64,000 bases of DNA from Paenibacillus sp. FSL H8-0332 (GCF_037963835.1 NZ_CP150145.1:3534001-3598000), one strand, 5' to 3'. Shown: positions 8,652 to 17,985, counted from the first letter of the stretch. The notes: generated by a model from the sequence alone, not told the origin. Numbers and translations: made by a program.

Positions 8652-9452
8652 TTGTATACCGTAGATTCGGTGTATCATGATTTAATGATTCCGGGATGGC
8701 GCACCATGCAGGAACGGATCAAACTTAATGTGCTGATTTTGGTTATCGAAGGGAAGGTGGTTTACTATATCGAGAAAACGCGGGTTGTTCTGGAGCAAGG
8801 TGACTTGTTAATTCTCCCCAACCTCATTGATCGGGCGGGAGAGGATCATGAGAGTGGACCACACCAGAAGTATACCATTCTGTTTACCTCCGGAGAAGAA
8901 ACGGAGCTACTCCCCTTTCTGCGCCAAGACAGGCATACCTTACTCAAGCCGCGCAGTTTTGAAGCCCTTCGTCGTCGTTTTGAGAAGTTATTTATGGAAA
9001 TGCGTGGAGTCAAGAGCTTCCGATCAATGATCTGTCAGGGCATTCTTCAAGAACTGCTCGGCATTACCGCCCGCGAGTTGGAACAGCCGGAAATCGCGCC
9101 AATGAAAGTCCAGTATGCTCGGACGATTCAGAATTATCTCTTGTGCCATTATCGCGAATCCATAGAGATTGAGCAGTTGGCCAAGCTTATTGGATGCTCA
9201 GAGAATTACACCATCTCGGTGTACAAGGAAGTGACGGGACAGTCGCCGATTAAATATCTGCATCGGCTTCGCATTTTGGAGGCATGTTATCTGCTGCTTA
9301 ACACCAAAACAACGGTCGCGGCAATTTCCCAGTATTCAGGATACTATGATGCATCCTATTTTTTTCGCATGTTTAAGCAACTGACCTCCATGTCACCAAG
9401 TGAATTTATCGCTATAGGCCAGCCACTGGACATGGAGGATTTCTTAGGATAG
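8652..9452 (+). CDS. AraC-family transcriptional regulator of the sulfatase locus
   Basis: A 266-residue regulator with an N-terminal cupin-like sensor domain (VVLEQGDLLILPN) and a C-terminal AraC domain (IEQLAKLIGCSENYTISVYK, then AISQYSGYYDASYFFRMFKQ). It starts with TTG behind a strong GGAGGAGG. It is divergent from the sulfatase across a 226-bp intergenic region and 50 bp upstream of the maturase, so it probably activates both in response to a sugar ligand. The inducer cannot be read from the sequence. Confidence 0.85.
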   Translation: MYTVDSVYHDLMIPGWRTMQERIKLNVLILVIEGKVVYYIEKTRVVLEQGDLLILPNLIDRAGEDHESGPHQKYTILFTSGEETELLPFLRQDRHTLLKPRSFEALRRRFEKLFMEMRGVKSFRSMICQGILQELLGITARELEQPEIAPMKVQYARTIQNYLLCHYRESIEIEQLAKLIGCSENYTISVYKEVTGQSPIKYLHRLRILEACYLLLNTKTTVAAISQYSGYYDASYFFRMFKQLTSMSPSEFIAIGQPLDMEDFLG

Positions 9453-9502
9453 AGGCACCTGAAATGTCGAAGATTATTTCCAAATGAGTATAGGAGGGAA
9501 TT

Positions 9503-10771
9503 ATGACCGATACATGTGCAATAACGGATTACGAAGATTACGGGAGTATTGGCGTATTATGGAAGACTGTTTCAGAGGATTGTAATTTGGCCTGCGATTA
9601 TTGTTATTACAGTACCTGTGGAGGGAAGCCCGGTCCACGAATCAACCGGATTGATTCCGCTATCCTGAATACATTTATCCAAGAATATATGGAAATGAGC
9701 AAGGGAAGTGCCTCCTTTGCCTGGCAGGGAGGGGAACCTCTGCTCGCGGGGCTGGATTTTTTTGAAGAGGTCGTGACGCTTCAAGCGGCGTATGCCCCTG
9801 CACATACAGCAATCAGTAATGCCCTGCAAACGAACGGCACGCTGATCACCGATAAATGGGCAGCCTTTTTCCGGAAATACCAGTTTTTGATTGGCATTAG
9901 CGTGGACGGACCTAGCGATATTCATGATGAGCGGAGGGTGGATTCCCGGGGGCAAGGGAGCTTTGATCGGGTTATGAAGGGGATTGATTGCCTGCGTCGG
10001 CATCAAGTGGATTTCAATATTCTCACAGTGCTTCACCGGGGGAATATCAAGAAGGCCAGAGAGCTGATTGAATTCTATGAACGTGAAGAATTTGCATATG
10101 TACAATTTATTCCTTGTATGGACTTCCGCTCTCAGGAAATAGGCATGGCTGGCAGCTATGATATCACACCTGAGGAGTATGGACAATTCCTGTGCGAAGC
10201 TTTTGATTATTGGTATAACGATGGGCAGCCGCGGACGTCAATTCGCTTCTTCGACAATATGCTTAGTGTCTGTACGGGCCGAGAGGCTGAGTTATGTGTT
10301 CACCGCTCCGGATGCAGCACCATGCTGGTTCTGGAACAGAACGGGGATGCCTATCCCTGTGACTTCTATATTCATGATGACTGGAAGCTCGGCAATGTGG
10401 CCAAGGATAGCTTGAACGAATTGCTGTTGCATCCTGCACGGATGTCATTTCTTGGAATGAAGAAGACGCTGCCAGCAGCTTGCCAGAACTGTGAATACAA
10501 GCCGCTGTGCCACGGAGGCTGTCCGCGCAACCGCAAATGGGCAGATGATCTGAGTGTTTCGGACCCGGATTATTTCTGCTCCAGCTACAAGCGCATTTAT
10601 GCTTATGCCGATGAGCGTATGAAGACGCTGGGAGCATCGCTTCGGCGGCAGCTGTTCACGGAGAATGTGCAGCGAAACTTTAAAGGTCGTCTTCCGGGCC
10701 GAAACGATCCTTGTCCATGCGGCAGCAGCCGGAAATTCAAAAATTGCTGTGCAGACATCACCGTGTCCTAG
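9503..10771 (+). CDS. Anaerobic sulfatase-maturating radical SAM enzyme with C-terminal SEC-C motif
   Basis: A 422-residue radical SAM enzyme that oxidises the sulfatase active-site Cys to formylglycine. The SAM-binding 4Fe-4S motif is CNLACDYC near residue 30, followed by AWQGGEPLL. The SPASM-type auxiliary cluster region contains CVHRSGC, AYPCDFYIH and CQNCEYKPLCHGGCPRNRKW, as in anSME enzymes. The last 25 residues are a SEC-C zinc-binding motif (GRNDPCPCGSSRKFKNCC), an add-on that may help bind the partner. The neighbouring Cys-type sulfatase is the obvious substrate. Confidence 0.9.
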   Translation: MTDTCAITDYEDYGSIGVLWKTVSEDCNLACDYCYYSTCGGKPGPRINRIDSAILNTFIQEYMEMSKGSASFAWQGGEPLLAGLDFFEEVVTLQAAYAPAHTAISNALQTNGTLITDKWAAFFRKYQFLIGISVDGPSDIHDERRVDSRGQGSFDRVMKGIDCLRRHQVDFNILTVLHRGNIKKARELIEFYEREEFAYVQFIPCMDFRSQEIGMAGSYDITPEEYGQFLCEAFDYWYNDGQPRTSIRFFDNMLSVCTGREAELCVHRSGCSTMLVLEQNGDAYPCDFYIHDDWKLGNVAKDSLNELLLHPARMSFLGMKKTLPAACQNCEYKPLCHGGCPRNRKWADDLSVSDPDYFCSSYKRIYAYADERMKTLGASLRRQLFTENVQRNFKGRLPGRNDPCPCGSSRKFKNCCADITVS

Positions 10772-10796
10772 TCAAAATTCTGAGAGGACAGTGCAT

Positions 10797-11120
10797 ATGT
10801 TCAACATAGAAATGGCAGAGAAATTGAAATTACTGGGTGACAAAACCAGACTTACCATTATGGGATTGTTAAAGGATAGAGAATGGTGTGTTTGTGATTT
10901 GGTGGATATTCTAAATATGTCTCAACCCAATGTAAGCCAGCATTTAAGAAAATTAAAGGCGCAGGGACTCGTGAAAGAAACAAAACGGGCACAGTGGGTT
11001 TATTATGCTTTGGCTATAGAGGAAGATTCTTATATTCACACCATTTTAGATGCACTACCGGATACAGAATCGCTATTATTTTTAATAAAGGGCGAATATA
11101 CAGCCTGTGATTGTAACTAA
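10797..11120 (+). CDS. arsR: ArsR-family repressor
   Basis: A 107-residue winged-helix repressor. The metalloid-binding CxC lies in WCVCDLVDIL at the start of the recognition region, followed by MSQPNVSQHLRKLKAQGLVK. A further CDC is close to the C-terminus. The ATG at 10797 follows GAGAGGA at good spacing; the frame is open further upstream into the maturase gene but lacks a better start. It lies 25 bp after the maturase gene and 85 bp before a second arsR with its own promoter, so it may be read partly by run-through. Confidence 0.85.
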   Translation: MFNIEMAEKLKLLGDKTRLTIMGLLKDREWCVCDLVDILNMSQPNVSQHLRKLKAQGLVKETKRAQWVYYALAIEEDSYIHTILDALPDTESLLFLIKGEYTACDCN

Positions 11121-11153
11121 AATGGACAGAGTTAAAGACGTGTATATTAGCAC

Positions 11154-11182
11154 TTGATTATATAAGTGTATGCTTATATAAT
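11154..11182 (+). promoter_or_regulatory. ars operon promoter with ArsR palindrome
   Basis: TTGATT (11154-11159) and TATAAT (11177-11182) are 17 bp apart. A perfect inverted repeat, ATTATATAAG / CTTATATAAT with a 6-nt spacer (11157-11182), covers the spacer and -10, as expected for an ArsR operator. Confidence 0.75.
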
Positions 11183-11205
11183 GATGGAGGTAAGGGGGAC
11201 AGAAG

Positions 11206-11550
11206 ATGAGTTTTGATCTGCATGATTTAGAAGAAGTATCGCAGACGTTGAAGCTTCTGGGAGATAAGACCAGGCTGACGATAATGAAGCTTCTGGAGAA
11301 GCAGGAATGCTGTGTATGCGAGCTTGTTGAAATTTTCAAGACGAGTCAGCCATCTGTGAGCCAGCACTTGCGGAAGCTTAAGGATGCGGGGCTGGTCAAG
11401 GAGAACCGGAAAGGCCAGTGGATATTCTACTCGGTGAATCCAAACAGTATCCAGCATGAATTAATTCAGAATCTGATTGCCTTCGTTCCTTCACAAGATC
11501 ATGAATTAGAAGAGCTCGATAAGAAAGGCTTAAGGATTTCATGTGACTAA
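11206..11550 (+). CDS. arsR: ArsR-family arsenic-responsive repressor
   Basis: A 114-residue protein similar to the preceding arsR. It has the CxC box in CCVCELVEIF, recognition helix TSQPSVSQHLRKLK and wing KGQWIFYSV. It is the first gene after the palindromic promoter, with its stop immediately followed by the arsB ATG. It should repress the operon and release DNA on binding As(III). Two adjacent arsR copies suggest either a duplication or separate control of two transcripts. Confidence 0.9.
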   Translation: MSFDLHDLEEVSQTLKLLGDKTRLTIMKLLEKQECCVCELVEIFKTSQPSVSQHLRKLKDAGLVKENRKGQWIFYSVNPNSIQHELIQNLIAFVPSQDHELEELDKKGLRISCD

Positions 11551-12861
11551 ATGGAGGTTAGCGGATTGATTTCAGTATTCTTAGCGGGTTTCATTTTTAT
11601 TGTTACCTTAGTATTTGTCATTTGGCAGCCTAAGAACTTGTCCATTGGCTGGTCTGCCTGCGGCGGGGCGGTACTCGCTTTACTTGCCGGTGTAGTCAGC
11701 TTTAGCGATGTTAAGGACGTCACTTTGATTGTATGGAATGCCACACTGGCCTTTGTTGCAATCATCCTGATCTCGCTTATCCTCGATAAAATCGGATTCT
11801 TCGAATGGGCTGCCCTACATATGGCCAGAGCTGCCCGGGGGAATGGAACCCGAATGTTCATCTATGTCACCATTCTTGGTGCGGTCGTAGCCGCGTTTTT
11901 TGCCAACGACGGAGCGGCGCTCATTCTGACCCCGATTGTGCTGGCTATGGTCCGTGCGCTGAATTTCGATGAGAAGAAGGTCTTTCCGTTCATCATCGCC
12001 AGCGGGTTCATTGCGGATACTACGTCTTTGCCGCTGGTTGTAAGTAATCTGGTGAACATTGTATCGGCGGACTTTTTCGGGATTACCTTCATGGAATACG
12101 CTGGACGGATGCTGATGCCTACTTTGTTTTCCTTAGGGGCAAGTATTCTGGTGTTGTACTTCTTTTTCCGTAAAAGCATCCCCAAAAAATTTGACAGCTC
12201 CCAGCTGAAAAATCCGCAGGAAGCGATCAAAGATAAGAAGATGTTCAAACTATCCTGGTGGGTATTAGCGCTTCTGCTGGTAGGATACTTCGTGAGTGAG
12301 TTCCTGAACATTCCGGTGTCTGTGGTAGCCGGGGTTATCGCAATATTCTTCCTTCTCATGGCAAGAAGAAGCCCATATGTCCCCACGATGGAAGTCGTGA
12401 AGGGTGCGCCCTGGGCGATTGTATTCTTTTCCATCGGGATGTATGTCGTCGTATATGGTCTTCGCAATGCGGGGCTGACAGACGTCCTTGCCGATGTCAT
12501 TCAGGCTGTGGCCGATCAGGGGCTGTTCGCCGCAACGATGGGGATGGGCTTTATTGCTGCAATTATCTCCTCCGTTATGAACAACATGCCTACGGTAATG
12601 ATTGATGCACTGGCCATTGATGCTACGCATACCCCGGGACTGATTAAGGAAGCCTTGATTTATGCAAATGTCATCGGCTCTGACTTGGGACCGAAGATTA
12701 CACCAATTGGTTCACTGGCGACCTTGCTGTGGCTGCATGTGCTTTCGACCAAAGGGGTGAAGATATCCTGGGGAACGTATTTCAAAACAGGTATTATCCT
12801 GACGATCCCTACGCTGTTTATCACACTGCTTGGCCTCTATATAACATTGATTCTATTTTAA
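11551..12861 (+). CDS. arsB: Arsenite efflux permease
   Basis: A 436-residue integral membrane protein with about 12 hydrophobic segments and the typical ArsB elements [20 protein letters not shown] and [14 protein letters not shown]. It exports As(III), driven by proton motive force. It starts on the base after the arsR stop and is followed by arsC. No arsA or arsD is nearby, so it probably acts alone. Confidence 0.9.
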   Translation: MEVSGLISVFLAGFIFIVTLVFVIWQPKNLSIGWSACGGAVLALLAGVVSFSDVKDVTLIVWNATLAFVAIILISLILDKIGFFEWAALHMARAARGNGTRMFIYVTILGAVVAAFFANDGAALILTPIVLAMVRALNFDEKKVFPFIIASGFIADTTSLPLVVSNLVNIVSADFFGITFMEYAGRMLMPTLFSLGASILVLYFFFRKSIPKKFDSSQLKNPQEAIKDKKMFKLSWWVLALLLVGYFVSEFLNIPVSVVAGVIAIFFLLMARRSPYVPTMEVVKGAPWAIVFFSIGMYVVVYGLRNAGLTDVLADVIQAVADQGLFAATMGMGFIAAIISSVMNNMPTVMIDALAIDATHTPGLIKEALIYANVIGSDLGPKITPIGSLATLLWLHVLSTKGVKISWGTYFKTGIILTIPTLFITLLGLYITLILF

Positions 12862-12882
12862 ACTCAAAGGAGATTACGACTC

Positions 12883-13302
12883 ATGGATAAGAAAAGCATT
12901 TACTTTTTGTGCACAGGAAACTCCTGCCGGAGCCAGATGGCCGAAGGCTGGGCTAAGAAATATTTGAGCGAGGAATGGAATGTGTACAGTGCCGGCATAG
13001 AGGCTCACGGTCTGAATCCGAAAGCCGTTCAGGCAATGAGCGAAGTAGGGATTGACATCTCAGCTCAAACGTCGGATATCATTGATCCGCAGCTGCTTAA
13101 TAACGCTGATCTTGTGATTACATTGTGTGGAGATGCCGCAGATAAATGTCCAATTACTCCGCCTCAAGTGAAACGTGAGCACTGGGGATTTGATGATCCG
13201 GCAAAAGCGCAAGGAACAGATGAAGAGAAGTGGGCAGTCTTCCAGCGGGTTCGTGACCAAGTGGGCGAGCGCATCAAGCAATTCGCTGATACAGGTGAAT
13301 AA
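12883..13302 (+). CDS. arsC: Arsenate reductase, thioredoxin-coupled
   Basis: A 139-residue member of the low-molecular-weight phosphatase-fold ArsC family. The active-site P-loop is CTGNSCRS, and the resolving Cys residues lie in [15 protein letters not shown]. It reduces As(V) to As(III), which ArsB exports, and is recycled by thioredoxin. A good AAAGGAG precedes the ATG. A thioredoxin gene occurs 3 kb downstream. Confidence 0.93.
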   Translation: MDKKSIYFLCTGNSCRSQMAEGWAKKYLSEEWNVYSAGIEAHGLNPKAVQAMSEVGIDISAQTSDIIDPQLLNNADLVITLCGDAADKCPITPPQVKREHWGFDDPAKAQGTDEEKWAVFQRVRDQVGERIKQFADTGE

Positions 13303-13336
13303 GATTGAGTAACCTGGTATGAAGGAGGGAACTATA

Positions 13337-13768
13337 ATGGCGAATTATCATGAACTGATCGAAGGTAAAGTATACATCGGAGGGGAGAATGCACTGCTTG
13401 AGGCCCTGCAGGAGCAAGAGATTACGGATGTGTTTGACTTAAGGGATACCGGCACGAAGGCAGAAGGCTTTCCAGACCATGTGACCCGTCATCATTTTCC
13501 CATTGTAGAAGATGAGAGCGGCCAGGAAGGTTCAGTTCAAGCTGCAATCCAAGCGGTAACAGCAGCAGTAAACAGCGGGAAGACCGTGTATTTCCATTGC
13601 GCCGGCGGACGGAACCGTACGGGGACTGTGGCCACGGGAGTCCTGCTTGAACTTGGCCATGCTGCGAATGTAGAAGAGGCGGAAGCGTTGGCGAAAGAAA
13701 AACGTCCGGATATTAACATCAAGCAGGATATGCGTGAGGTATTGAAGGGGTTTTATCCATCCAAGTAA
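13337..13768 (+). CDS. Dual-specificity/tyrosine phosphatase-like protein in the ars operon
   Basis: A 143-residue phosphatase with the CX5R active site in HCAGGRNRTG and a candidate general acid in the preceding loop (VEDES). The start at 13337 follows AAGGAGG. It is 35 bp after arsC and before the terminator, so it belongs to the ars operon. Its role there is not established. It may act on a phosphorylated small molecule or protein rather than on arsenate, which ArsC handles. Confidence 0.75.
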   Translation: MANYHELIEGKVYIGGENALLEALQEQEITDVFDLRDTGTKAEGFPDHVTRHHFPIVEDESGQEGSVQAAIQAVTAAVNSGKTVYFHCAGGRNRTGTVATGVLLELGHAANVEEAEALAKEKRPDINIKQDMREVLKGFYPSK

Positions 13769-13785
13769 ATAAAAACATATTTACA

Positions 13786-13819
13786 GAAGGGCTATTTCTA
13801 ATGGAGATAGTCTTTTTTT
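13786..13819 (+). terminator. Terminator of the ars operon
   Basis: GGGCTATTTC and GGAGATAGTC pair with G-U wobbles around a short loop and are followed by TTTTTTT. Confidence 0.6.
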
Positions 13820-13828
13820 GTTATAGAG

Positions 13829-13841
13829 TTGCAAAATACAA
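13829..13841. promoter_or_regulatory. Putative MarR operator before the broken methyltransferase
   Basis: TTGCAAAATACAA differs at one position from the motif ahead of arsM (TTGCAAAATGCAA). It lies 38 bp upstream of a methyltransferase relic that is followed by a second Cys-rich MarR gene. Confidence 0.45.
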
Positions 13842-13878
13842 CTGTTGTGTGTCACATTGTTTAGGCGGAGGGATGATG

Positions 13879-14403
13879 ATGAAAAGAAAAGGGATACATA
13901 AACCCACAATTGAGGATGCCATTGAAATCAGTGGAATCGAAACGCTCCATCCCGGAGGATTTGAATTAATGAGGCGAACAACAGAGGTTACAGAGCTTAA
14001 GCCGGGAATGCGGGTGCTAGATGCTCCTTCGATACCGTAATCAACGAATGCGCGGTCGGAATTCCGGATATTCCCAGCAAGTACTTAATGAAATGGCTCG
14101 CGTAGTAAAGCTAGGAGGCAGAGTGGTGATCCATGAGTCCATTTGGAAGAAGCGGATAACGGACATGGAGAAGGAGGAACTGTCTGAAAGGTACGTAAAG
14201 ACCGGGATGTTAGTCATTATTCAAAGCTGCTTACTTTTCCGGAAAGGGTAGTAACTCTGAAACGGATTTTGCAAAAGCACGGGATCAGTGGTGTAACCAA
14301 GGTTATGGAGAATGAGAAGGTATTCTTTAAAGCGGTTATGGATGGCAAAATAGGCTATGGCCTGTATAGAGGGGTTAAAGGTGATATCCATGGAAAACGT
14401 TGA
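13879..14403 (+). pseudogene. Broken SAM-dependent methyltransferase
   Basis: The first part reads MKRKGIHKPTIEDAIEISGI and runs to LKPGMRVLDAPS, where the glycine-rich SAM motif should follow but is missing. The frame then breaks. A second frame gives LNEMARVVKLGGRVVIHESI and a third FPERVVTLKRILQKHGISGV. An internal deletion and frameshifts have removed the SAM site. Intact homologues would be small-molecule methyltransferases. The setting with a MarR regulator copies the arsM/MarR pair at 5.5-6.8 kb. Its tail overlaps the start of the next MarR gene. Confidence 0.75.
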
Positions 14404-14824
14404 TTTACTCCGTAATTCAATGAGAGCTCTGGATAAGAATATTGGAGCTTTGGAAAAAACTCAGCTTGCCTGTTGTGGCGCAACGATTGGACAATGTCAT
14501 GCCGTCATGGAGATTGGGCTATTCGGGCAAATCTCACTCATCGATCTGGCCAATGTACTTAATCTTGATAAAAGTACAATGAGCAGAACGGTCAATGGTC
14601 TTGTCGAGAATGAATGGATTGAACGGATTACAGATCCGGATAACCGGCGGTATATAAAGCTAACGCTTTCCCCAAAGGGACAGATACTCCATGATCAAAT
14701 CAGCTCCGTTCTGAACGCTTATTTCGGAAACATTATGAAGGATATCCCGGAGAATAGAAGGGAGCAGGTTGCAGAGAGCTTGGAACTGTTAATCCATGCA
14801 CTAAATAAGAATAACTGCTGTTAG
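14390..14824 (+). CDS. MarR-family regulator with Cys-rich ends, second copy
   Basis: A 144-residue MarR protein with recognition region IDLANVLNLDKSTMSRTVNG and wing DPDNRRYIKLTLSPKG. Cys layout matches the first MarR: a CC pair plus a third Cys near the N-terminus (ACCGATIGQC) and a terminal CC pair (NKNNCC). The start at 14390 follows AAAGGTG; an upstream in-frame start lies within the broken methyltransferase. The shared Cys pattern in otherwise diverged sequences argues for thiol-based sensing, most likely of As(III). Confidence 0.8.
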   Translation: MENVDLLRNSMRALDKNIGALEKTQLACCGATIGQCHAVMEIGLFGQISLIDLANVLNLDKSTMSRTVNGLVENEWIERITDPDNRRYIKLTLSPKGQILHDQISSVLNAYFGNIMKDIPENRREQVAESLELLIHALNKNNCC

Positions 14825-14853
14825 ACATAGGTTGGTTCGATGAGGAGAGGTTG

Positions 14854-15772
14854 GTGGATATATTGCAGAAGACCCTAGACGCAGTGGTTATCGGAGGGGG
14901 GCAGGCAGGGCTCGCATCAGGTTACTATTTGCAAGAGGCCGGTCTGGATTTTACGATTCTGGAAGCTGAAGCCCAGCCCGCGGGATCATGGCCGCAATAT
15001 TATGATAGTTTGAAATTGTTTTCTCCCGCCCGGTATTCGTCATTGCCAGGATACCCTTTTCCAAAAGCTCCAAATGAGTATCCGCTGCGCGATGAGGTCA
15101 TTACTTATTTACGTCAATATGCGGAGAAATTCAAACTCCCGATAATGGTAAACCAAAAAGTTTCTTCATTCCTCCGAGTATAAACACCCGGAATCGTTCC
15201 TGGGGAAGAGGGTTGTCGTTGTCGGCCGTGGAAACTCGGGAGTGCAGATTGCAGTGGAACTTGCCAATCATGCTAACGTATCATTAGCTGTCCAGCAGCC
15301 AGTCCGATTTACGCCGCAGCGTATAATGGGTCTTGATCTTCACTTCTGGTTAAAAATCACTGGCATAGATACTTTTCCTTTCTACCGAATCGGCAAAGAG
15401 CCGCCTAGTCCCATTTCTGTATTCGACCTTGGCGGATATCGTAAGAAAATGGAAAACGGTAATCCGGATCAGAGAACAATGTTCTCAGCTTTTTTTCCTG
15501 AAGGTGTTATTTGGGAGGATGGGGAACGGGAAGCCATTGATGTTGTGATATTCGCTACAGGATATCGTCCTAATATCCCTTTTCTGGGTGGGACAGGTGC
15601 ACTTGCATCAGATGGTAGACCTCTGCATGTTGCCGGTGTCAGTACAGAAGTTCCTGGACTTTATTATGTTGGATTATCTAATCAGCGTTCCTTTGCGTCA
15701 GCGACGGTTCGCGGAGTCGGGGCTGATGCTAAATATATCGTGCGGAATATTAAACGGTTTTTGAAAAAATGA
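14854..15772 (+). pseudogene. Broken flavin-dependent monooxygenase (ArsO-like)
   Basis: The N-terminal frame has the FAD motif VVIGGGQAGLASGYYLQEAG and runs about 110 codons to a stop at 15183. A second frame resumes with KRVVVVGRGNSGVQIAVELA (NADPH motif), later FATGYRPNIPFL and a C-terminal flavoprotein end at 15772. The segment normally joining the FAD and NADPH domains is missing and the frame is shifted, so the gene is inactive. The type is common beside ars genes, where such enzymes are called ArsO, but the reaction is uncertain. Confidence 0.75.
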
Positions 15773-15783
15773 CGGGTACCCCT

Positions 15784-15888
15784 TTGAGCCGCAAAGAAGG
15801 CCACTGGAATTATTACAGTATCAATGAGTCGGTGAGGGCATTCGGACGCTTGCATTCTACGAGGAACGGAGTTATTATAGATTCATAA
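15784..15888 (+). pseudogene. ArsR-type regulator relic
   Basis: An open stretch reads LSRKEGHWNYYSINESVRAF, which resembles the wing and final helix of ArsR regulators (RKEG-x-W-x-YYS). No helix-turn-helix remains. It immediately follows the broken monooxygenase. Confidence 0.4.
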
Positions 15889-15981
15889 AGTCTTTGATTT
15901 TCAATGAAGAAGTGTGGCAGCAGAGCCGATAATCCATACGGGCAATTCAAGGAGATTGAATGTTCAATCGATTTTTTTCGG

Positions 15982-16021
15982 TTATTTAAAGATATTATGT
16001 AACTACAATATCTTTAAATAA
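15982..16021. repeat. 15-bp perfect inverted repeat
   Basis: TTATTTAAAGATATT and its exact complement flank a 10-nt spacer. No T-run follows, so an operator for an ArsR- or TetR-type regulator is more likely than a terminator. A related AT-rich sequence (TTAAAGATATAATATATC) lies about 30 bp before the thioredoxin gene. The rest of 15889-16226 shows no gene. Confidence 0.6.
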
Positions 16022-16226
16022 ATGCGATATGTAAGGAGGTGAGGAGGTTATAGGACAAGTTAACGAGTATCCGGCTCAGCGAGTCGGCATTGTAACGCAA
16101 GACAAACAACGGCTCGACAAGCGAAATGAAACAAGTCGTCAAGCAGGACGCAGATAAACAATTGAAATCTCATATTTAATTAAAGATATAATATATCTCT
16201 ATTATATTTAACTTGAAAGGATGATC

Positions 16227-16544
16227 ATGATGGCTATTCATCACGCGAAAGATTCTAATTTTAAAGAGATGGTGCAAGCTGAAGGTATAACGGTAGTGAA
16301 TTTTTGGGCCTCCTGGTGTGGTCCATGCAGAATGTTCGCCCCTGTTTTAGAGGAGTTTGAAAAGGAAGCAGATGATTCCATTAAAGTAATTAAAATTAAT
16401 GTAGACGAAAATCCGGTGACCTCTTCACAATTTCAGATAATGAGCATACCGGCAACTCTTATATTCAGAGATGGAAAGCCCCTATATAAAGAATTAGGCA
16501 TATTGCCGAAAGATGCCCTCCGGCAGCTTGTTGCCTCCAAATAA
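16227..16544 (+). CDS. Thioredoxin
   Basis: A 105-residue thioredoxin with active site WASWCGPCRMF and the cis-proline loop MSIPATLIF. The start at 16227 or 16230 is preferred over the ATG at 16221, which almost touches the ribosome site. It would reduce disulfides, including those of ArsC. A broken thioredoxin-reductase-like gene lies beyond the MATE gene, suggesting that a thioredoxin-based ars module has been eroded here. Confidence 0.9.
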   Translation: MMAIHHAKDSNFKEMVQAEGITVVNFWASWCGPCRMFAPVLEEFEKEADDSIKVIKINVDENPVTSSQFQIMSIPATLIFRDGKPLYKELGILPKDALRQLVASK

Positions 16545-16591
16545 ACAAACTCTTTTAGAAAGTACATTAAAAACTTTAAGGGGCATTCACT

Positions 16592-17974
16592 ATGAATAAT
16601 CATACGGATCCGCTAGGCGTAATGCCAGTAGGCAAACTTTTATTGAGATTCTCAATACCGGCTATCATCGGCGTGATGGTTAATTCAATCTACACGCTAG
16701 TCGACCGGCTTTATGTTGGCCGGTTGGGCGCTCTCGCCATGACTGGGATTGGGCTTAATTTCCCATTTATGTCCTTGATTACGGCATTCAGTTTCTTCAT
16801 TGGCGTAGGCGCGTCCGCAATGATTTCCATTCGGCTGGGCCAAAACCGCAAAGAGGATGCGGAAAAAATACTTGGCAATTCGTTTTCATTTCTGGCTATA
16901 CTGATGATTCTCGTATCCTTTTTTGGACTGATGTTCAAGGTGCCAATACTCAACTTATTTGGGGCAAGTAATGCCACAATTGGTTATGCGTCAGACTATA
17001 TAACAATTATCTTATATGGAACAATATTTCAGGGGATTGCCTTAGGGCTTAACAATATCATCCGGGCCGAAGGAAATCCCACAAAATCCATGTTAACCAT
17101 GCTGCTAGGTACAGTGCTTAATATTATTCTTGACCCTATCTTTATATTTAGTTTCGATATGGGGATCAAAGGTGCTGCATGGGCCACGCTGATTTCGCAA
17201 CTCGTATCCTCCGCATGGGTAATCGCGCATTTTGTAAAAGGAAATAGCACTTTGAAATTACGAATGAAAAATCTTGTGCCAAGCTGGAGGGCTTTCAAGG
17301 AGGTTGCGAGTATAGGACTATCCCCATTTGTTATGCAAATTGCCGCTACTGCCGTTGCTATATTGATGAACACCGGGTTGAAAACATACGGCGGCGATAT
17401 AGCGATTGGGGCTATGACCGTAATCAACTCTGTTATGATTTTCTTTTACATGCCTGTTATTGGCATTGCACAGGGAGCTCAACCCATTATTGGATTCAAT
17501 TACGGTGCGAAACAGTATAAACGGGTAAGGGAAACTCTGAAACTGGAAATGATAATTGCAACCGCCATTTGTGTATTTGCTTTCTTATGTACGCAATTTC
17601 TTACAGTGCCAATTATCAAGGCTTTTAGTAGCGAGACTACCTTGATTCAAGCGGCGTCTTATGGTATGCGGATAATGCTGATGATGACGCCGCTTATTGG
17701 CTTTCAAATGGTATCTTCGCAATATTTTCAGGCAATTGGCAAAGCAAAAAAAGCAACCATTTTAGGGCTTCTTCGCCAAGTAATTCTCCTTGTTCCGCTG
17801 CTCGTTATTATGCCTCACCTATTTCAATTGACAGGTGTTTGGATGGCAAGCCCTATCGCAGATTTTATTTCATGCTCAATAACCGGAATAGTTTTATTTC
17901 GGGAACTTAAACAACTTGGTAAAATGGAAATTTCCTCTAAAGGAAAAACTTTGGTCAGTTATCAAAGCTTATAA
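16592..17974 (+). CDS. MATE-family efflux transporter
   Basis: A 460-residue membrane protein with about 12 hydrophobic segments in two similar halves. Typical MATE elements are MVNSIYTLVDRLYVGRLG, GIALGLNNIIRAEGNPTKSM and GIAQGAQPIIGFNYGAKQYK. It should export cationic drugs or metabolites by Na+ or H+ antiport. It starts 47 bp after thioredoxin on the same strand. No specific substrate is evident. Confidence 0.85.
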   Translation: MNNHTDPLGVMPVGKLLLRFSIPAIIGVMVNSIYTLVDRLYVGRLGALAMTGIGLNFPFMSLITAFSFFIGVGASAMISIRLGQNRKEDAEKILGNSFSFLAILMILVSFFGLMFKVPILNLFGASNATIGYASDYITIILYGTIFQGIALGLNNIIRAEGNPTKSMLTMLLGTVLNIILDPIFIFSFDMGIKGAAWATLISQLVSSAWVIAHFVKGNSTLKLRMKNLVPSWRAFKEVASIGLSPFVMQIAATAVAILMNTGLKTYGGDIAIGAMTVINSVMIFFYMPVIGIAQGAQPIIGFNYGAKQYKRVRETLKLEMIIATAICVFAFLCTQFLTVPIIKAFSSETTLIQAASYGMRIMLMMTPLIGFQMVSSQYFQAIGKAKKATILGLLRQVILLVPLLVIMPHLFQLTGVWMASPIADFISCSITGIVLFRELKQLGKMEISSKGKTLVSYQSL

Positions 17975-17985
17975 GTGATTAGAAT

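Noticed and set aside
11082..11339. Minus-strand open frame across the ars promoter
   Set aside because: It is the reverse complement of arsR and its operator, with no ribosome site or recognisable protein.
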